A stretch of 8,837 nucleotides of DNA. Source: Eubacteriales bacterium. GTDB taxonomy: Bacteria; Bacillota; Clostridia; Christensenellales; CAG-138. Location: NCBI GenBank assembly GCA_030695285.1, contig JAUYTF010000020.1:1-8837 (forward strand), written 5' to 3'. This document shows positions 5,983-8,837 of the stretch, in pieces; within the stretch, counting starts at the first letter, position 1, and each line of letters starts with the position of its first letter. The notes below the pieces were generated by a model. That model searched no databases. It saw nothing but the letters and a program-made list of their open reading frames with translations, and was not told the DNA's origin. The position numbers and the translations under genes were made by a program.

Positions 5983-6161
5983 AAATGCATAGCCGCAGGG
6001 TTTAGTCGGCGTACGTCTGCCGTTTGAGAAGCGATCTGACCGCGAAAACGAGCGTCTTTTAACACGATAGCAACAAGTATTGCGAAAGATCAGCAGCAAA
6101 ATACACAGCAGTATTACATTCTCAAAGCACCACAATTTCAGCCCGCCAATAGCCGGTCGGC
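5983..6161 (+). other. intergenic region between marR and the accB promoter
   Basis: About 180 bases with no credible gene. A weak terminator-like hairpin with a bulge (GACCGC / GCGTC followed by TTTT, 6038-6060) may end the marR transcript. The start of the accB promoter lies at the right edge of this stretch. Confidence 0.35.
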
Positions 6162-6190
6162 TTGACAAGCGAAAAACACCGTGTTATGAT
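6162..6190 (+). promoter_or_regulatory. strong promoter of the accBCD operon
   Basis: TTGACA (6162-6167), a 17-base spacer and TATGAT (6185-6190): a perfect -35 with optimal spacing. The transcript would start near 6197, leaving a leader of about 120 bases before accB. A weaker second possibility, TTGCCC (6263-6268) and CATAAT (6287-6292) with an 18-base spacer, lies closer to the gene. Confidence 0.85.
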
Positions 6191-6201
6191 TCTGCGCAAG
6201 T

Positions 6202-6220
6202 TAGTTAGTAGTGCTAACAA
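6202..6220 (+). promoter_or_regulatory. operator candidate at the accB promoter
   Basis: TAGTTAGTAGTGCTAACAA contains the inverted repeat GTTAG-TAGTG-CTAAC (6204-6218). It lies just downstream of the predicted transcription start. It shares 14 of 19 positions with the site at the marR promoter (5481-5499), which points to one regulator for both promoters. Confidence 0.6.
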
Positions 6221-6221
6221 T

Positions 6222-6252
6222 GTGCGGGATCATTTTTTTATACCCACCGCAC
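6222..6252 (+). other. possible hairpin in the accB leader
   Basis: GTGCGG (6222-6227) can pair with CCGCAC (6247-6252) across a 19-base, T-rich loop. The stem is short and no T-run follows, so it is not a terminator. It may be chance. Confidence 0.25.
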
Positions 6253-6317
6253 GCCGGATTATTTGCCCCACTGCTCTGGACTCATACATAATTTATACGT
6301 CGAAAGGACTCCATACA

Positions 6318-6731
6318 ATGGATCTGGATACTATATTCCGGCTCATGGAGCGCGCGGAACAGTCCGCGTTTGCCAAAGTAGAAATACAGCAGGGCGACCT
6401 GCGCATATTGCTCGAGCGCGGCGCAAGCGCGGCGGCGGCATCTGTCATCACACAAACAGAGCAGCAAGCTACGACGGATTTGGCGGAGAGGGACGCTGTG
6501 CCATCTCCCATCTCCGGCGTGTTTTACCTGCGCAAGGAGCCCGGCGCCGAGCCGTTCGTACTGGTCGGCTCCAAGGTGAACAAAGGCGACACGCTCTGCA
6601 TCATCGAAGCCATGAAGACCATGAACGAGATTCGTTCTCCAAGGAACGGGGTCATTGCCGGTATTCTAGCAGCGGACGGGGCAACCGTAGCCGCGGGCGA
6701 AGCGCTGTTCCTGCTCGGCGTAGGAATCTAA
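6318..6731 (+). CDS. accB: biotin carboxyl carrier protein of acetyl-CoA carboxylase
   Basis: A 137-aa carrier whose biotin arm shuttles carboxylate between biotin carboxylase (AccC) and carboxyltransferase (AccD/AccA). The start at 6318 is set by AAAGGA 9 bases upstream. The same frame is open upstream to 6162, but that stretch is the promoter and operator. An N-terminal helix (MDLDTIFRLMERAEQS) and an Ala/Gln/Thr-rich linker (about 36-60) precede the biotinyl domain (62-137). That domain has the signature CIIEAMKTMNEI; Lys100 is the biotinylation site. The segment FVLVGSKVNKGDTLC is typical of AccB. The residue after AMK is Thr rather than the usual Leu, a mild variation. It is followed one base later by accC, so the two are translated together. 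Confidence 0.95.
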   Translation: MDLDTIFRLMERAEQSAFAKVEIQQGDLRILLERGASAAAASVITQTEQQATTDLAERDAVPSPISGVFYLRKEPGAEPFVLVGSKVNKGDTLCIIEAMKTMNEIRSPRNGVIAGILAADGATVAAGEALFLLGVGI

Positions 6732-6732
6732 T

Positions 6733-8094
6733 ATGCAGACGGTACTCGTGGCAAATCGCGGGGAGATCGCCGTTCGCATCATCCGCACCTGTAAAAAACT
6801 CGGGCTCAAGGCTGTTGCGGTCTATTCGGAAAACGACGAGCACGCATTGCATGTTCGCCTTGCGGATGAGAGCGTTTGCATCGGTCCGCGCCCGGCGGAC
6901 AAAAGCTATCTCAATATCGACGCAATCCTCGCGGCGGCGAAAGCTTACCGCGCGGATTTGCTGCATCCCGGCGTAGGCTTTCTTTCGGAAAACGACGCGT
7001 TTGCCGAGGCTTGCGCCGAGGCGGGCATCCGTTTCATCGGCCCTCAACCAGAGAGCATGCGCGTGCTGGGCGATAAAGAAGCCGCGCGTAAAACAATGAT
7101 CGCCAACGGCTTCCCCGTCGTGCCCGGTTCGGAAGGCACAGTAGAGACGCTCAAGGAAGCGGTGCAGGCGGCGAAATGTATTGGTTATCCCTTGATGATC
7201 AAGGCCACAAAAGGCGGCGGCGGCAAGGGCATTCGCATCGTGGAGGACGCCTGCGCGCTGGAGCGGGAGTTTCCGCTCGTGCGCAGAGAAGCCGAGCTCG
7301 CCTTTGGCGATGGCAGCGTGTATCTCGAGGCATATTTGCCGGAGGCGCGGCACATCGAGGTGCAGATTCTAGCCGATATGCACGGAAACGTGCTGCACTT
7401 AGGCACGCGCGAATGCACGCTCCAGCGCAAAAATCAAAAGTTGATCGAAGAAGCTCCCGCGGCGAATGTGGCCGCAAAGACGCTCGCCGCCATCGAGCAG
7501 ACTGCTGTGGACATCGCCCGCGTGGTGGGCTATCAGAACGCCGGCACGGTAGAGTTTTTGCTCACGAAGGACGGGCGCTTCTTCTTTATGGAGATGAACG
7601 CGCGCATTCAGGTTGAGCACCCTGTCACCGAGAGCATATATGGCCTTGACCTCATCAAGGCGCAGATTCAGGTGGCTTTGGGGCATCATTTGCGCATGGC
7701 CCAGGAAAATCTCGTTCCGCGCGGGCACGCGATCGAGTGCCGCATCAACGCGGAATGTCCGGCGGAGCAGTTTCGCCCGTCGCCCGGTGTAATTAAAAGC
7801 ATGCAGCTACCCGGCGGCAACGGTATCCGCATCGACAGCGGCTACGGTACAGGTGACGAGATATCGCCCTATTATGATTCCATGGTGCTCAAACTCGTGG
7901 CGTTTGCGGACGACCGGGACGAGGCGATTCGCCTGAGTTTAGCCGCGCTGGGGGAACTTTTGATCGACGGAATCGAGCACAACACGGAGCTTGCCCGCGC
8001 AATGCTGAGCGACGCCGACTTTCGCAGCGGAAATGTGCACACCATGTGGATTGAACAATCGTTTCTGCCGCGCTTTTTAAGGGGGCATCCATGA
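6733..8094 (+). CDS. accC: biotin carboxylase subunit of acetyl-CoA carboxylase
   Basis: A 453-aa ATP-grasp enzyme that carboxylates biotin on AccB using ATP and bicarbonate, in the first step of fatty-acid synthesis. Expected elements are in order: N-terminal LVANRGEIAVRII; Lys115 (LGDK); Lys157 with the glycine-rich loop GGGGKG (161-166); His207/Glu209; Lys236 in QRKNQKLIEEAP; Glu274; and the active-site strand MEMNARIQVEHPVTE with Glu287, Asn289, Arg291, Gln293 and Glu295. Mild oddities are HPGVGFLSEN, where most have HPGYGF, and NAR where most have NTR. AGGA is 8 bases upstream of the ATG, and only one base separates it from the accB stop. The TGA stop overlaps the ATG of a micro-ORF (ATGA at 8091-8094). 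The last residues (EQSFLPRFLRG) are echoed in that micro-ORF. Confidence 0.97.
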   Translation: MQTVLVANRGEIAVRIIRTCKKLGLKAVAVYSENDEHALHVRLADESVCIGPRPADKSYLNIDAILAAAKAYRADLLHPGVGFLSENDAFAEACAEAGIRFIGPQPESMRVLGDKEAARKTMIANGFPVVPGSEGTVETLKEAVQAAKCIGYPLMIKATKGGGGKGIRIVEDACALEREFPLVRREAELAFGDGSVYLEAYLPEARHIEVQILADMHGNVLHLGTRECTLQRKNQKLIEEAPAANVAAKTLAAIEQTAVDIARVVGYQNAGTVEFLLTKDGRFFFMEMNARIQVEHPVTESIYGLDLIKAQIQVALGHHLRMAQENLVPRGHAIECRINAECPAEQFRPSPGVIKSMQLPGGNGIRIDSGYGTGDEISPYYDSMVLKLVAFADDRDEAIRLSLAALGELLIDGIEHNTELARAMLSDADFRSGNVHTMWIEQSFLPRFLRGHP

Positions 8095-8159
8095 ATCTGT
8101 TTACGGAGCAATCGTTTTTGCCGCTGTACCTCAGGGGGGCGTAAATGAATCTTTTTTCA
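8053..8159 (+). repeat. diverged tandem duplication of the accC/accD junction
   Basis: Unit A is 8053-8105 (53 bases) and unit B 8106-8159 (54 bases). By hand alignment about 39 of 53 positions match, with one extra G in the G-run of unit B. Each unit contains the last codons of accC, a G-rich ribosome site and an ATGAATCT start. Unit A supplies the true accC end and the micro-ORF start; unit B supplies the micro-ORF end and the accD start. The bases after unit B (GAACAAATCG...CTGCGCTT) weakly echo the unit again. Confidence 0.8.
8091..8144 (+). CDS. 17-aa micro-ORF between accC and accD, chimera of the accD start and accC end
   Basis: The peptide is MNLFTEQSFLPLYLRGA. Its ATG overlaps the accC stop (ATGA), it has its own GGGGG ribosome site 5 bases upstream, and its TAA is directly followed by the accD ATG, in the same frame. 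The first seven residues match the AccD start (MNLFSEQ) and the rest match the AccC end (EQSFLPRFLRG). Of the codon differences from the parents, five are silent (GAA/GAG twice, CTG/TTG, TTA/CTC, CTT/CTG) against three amino-acid changes (Ser/Thr, Arg/Leu, Phe/Tyr). This hints that the peptide, or at least its translation, has been kept. It may serve to couple accD translation to accC. A function for the peptide itself is unproven. Confidence 0.5.
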   Translation: MNLFTEQSFLPLYLRGA

Positions 8160-8837
8160 GAACAAATCGAAACTGCGCTTCCCGTCGATCCTGCCGAGGC
8201 GGCGGGTGCGCTGGAAATCCTCCGCTGTGCGCGCTGCGGGCGCGATCTCGTGGCGGAGGTGGTACTCGCCGGGGACGCGACCTGTCCCTATTGCGGCAAT
8301 CTGTTTCGCCAACCCGCGTATCGCCGCATCGAGGCGATTGTGGACAGCGGAAGCTTCATCGAAATCGAACGCGAAACCGAGGCGGGCGACCCGCTCTCAT
8401 TTCCGGGCTATCGCACAAAGCTCGAAAAAGAGCGCATCAAGAGCAAGATGCAGGAGGGCGTGGTCATCGGCAAGGCGACCATCAAAGGACAGCGCACCGC
8501 CCTTGCTGTTATGGACAGCTATTTTATGATGGGCAGCATGGGCACCGTGGTAGGCGAAAAGATCGTCATCCTCGCGGAGTTTGCGCTGCACAACCGGCTG
8601 CCGCTGGTCATTTTCTGCGCCTCAGGCGGCGCGCGTATGCAGGAGGGCGTGCTATCGCTCATGCAGATGTCTCGCACGACCATCGCGCTCGCGCGGCACA
8701 GCGCAGCGGGGCTTTTGCATCTCAACGTGCTCACGCACCCGACCACGGGCGGCGTGACCGCGAGCTTTGCCATGCAGGGCGACATCACGCTGGCGGAGCC
8801 CGGCGCGCTGATTGGCTTTGCCGGGCCGCGCGTGATT
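8145..8837 (+). CDS. accD: acetyl-CoA carboxylase carboxyltransferase subunit beta (3' end outside window)
   Basis: The first 231 residues of AccD, which with AccA transfers the carboxyl group from biotin to acetyl-CoA to give malonyl-CoA. The zinc ribbon typical of bacterial AccD is at Cys28, Cys31, Cys47 and Cys50. The crotonase-like core follows, with YFMMGSMGTVVGEK (126-139), the oxyanion-region motif SGGARMQEG (160-168), and LTHPTTGGVTAS (196-207) to GFAGPRVI at the window edge. The family is usually about 280-300 aa, so roughly 50-60 residues are missing beyond the edge. The ATG at 8145 follows the micro-ORF TAA without a gap and has GGGGGG 5 bases upstream. accA is expected next. Confidence 0.95.
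   Translation, partial: MNLFSEQIETALPVDPAEAAGALEILRCARCGRDLVAEVVLAGDATCPYCGNLFRQPAYRRIEAIVDSGSFIEIERETEAGDPLSFPGYRTKLEKERIKSKMQEGVVIGKATIKGQRTALAVMDSYFMMGSMGTVVGEKIVILAEFALHNRLPLVIFCASGGARMQEGVLSLMQMSRTTIALARHSAAGLLHLNVLTHPTTGGVTASFAMQGDITLAEPGALIGFAGPRVI

Noticed and set aside
6162..6317. Upstream extension of accB to the in-frame ATG at 6162
   Set aside because: This stretch is the promoter (TTGACA-17-TATGAT) and operator. The ATG at 6318 has a good ribosome site and gives the normal AccB N terminus.
1..8837. CRISPR arrays, tRNA or rRNA genes, insertion sequences
   Set aside because: No regularly spaced repeats, cloverleaf-like sequence, rRNA-like sequence or transposase was seen on either strand.

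Overview
The window looks like chromosomal DNA of a fairly GC-rich, low-complexity-promoter Firmicute (Clostridia-like). The reasons are strong purine-rich ribosome binding sites (GGAGG, AAAGGA, AGGGGGG), sigma-A type promoters with near-consensus boxes, compact intrinsic terminators, a small LysM protein without a signal peptide, and a multi-subunit acetyl-CoA carboxylase next to a MarR regulator of the FabT type. No species can be named from this sequence.

Left part (1-2205): the 3' end of a NapH-like membrane 4Fe-4S protein gene, closed by a bidirectional terminator. It is followed by an AT-rich island carrying one leftward gene (672-1652): an N-terminal zinc ribbon, a central helical or winged-helix part, and a C-terminal TIR-like/nucleoside 2-deoxyribosyltransferase-like domain. 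This is a family that often occurs in accessory and defence contexts. Beyond the island lies a scar. A 37-codon ORF begins with a signal peptide and stops exactly where a second, 102-bp, about 95% identical copy of the NapH 3' end plus terminator begins. This reads as the remains of a duplicated operon that has lost its middle.

Middle part (2206-4930): a monocistronic iron-type alcohol dehydrogenase with its own promoter and terminator, then a membrane-anchored GGDEF diguanylate cyclase behind an extended -10 promoter and a structured leader. Its terminator is shared with a convergent gene for a double-LysM protein.

Right part (4945-8837): the LysM gene and a MarR-family regulator gene are divergently transcribed. 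Downstream lies an accB-accC-accD operon (acetyl-CoA carboxylase, first step of fatty-acid synthesis), which runs off the right edge. The regulator promoter and the accB promoter carry related 19-bp operator-like sequences (14 of 19 positions identical) just downstream of their -10 boxes. This predicts that the MarR protein represses both itself and the acc operon, in the manner of FabT. Between accC and accD there is a diverged tandem duplication of the gene junction. It creates an 18-codon micro-ORF in frame with accD and separated from it by a single TAA; its differences from the parent copies are mostly synonymous.

No complete new system is evident. The points most worth following are the shared operator pair, the accC/accD micro-ORF and the TIR-like gene island at the duplicated NapH end.
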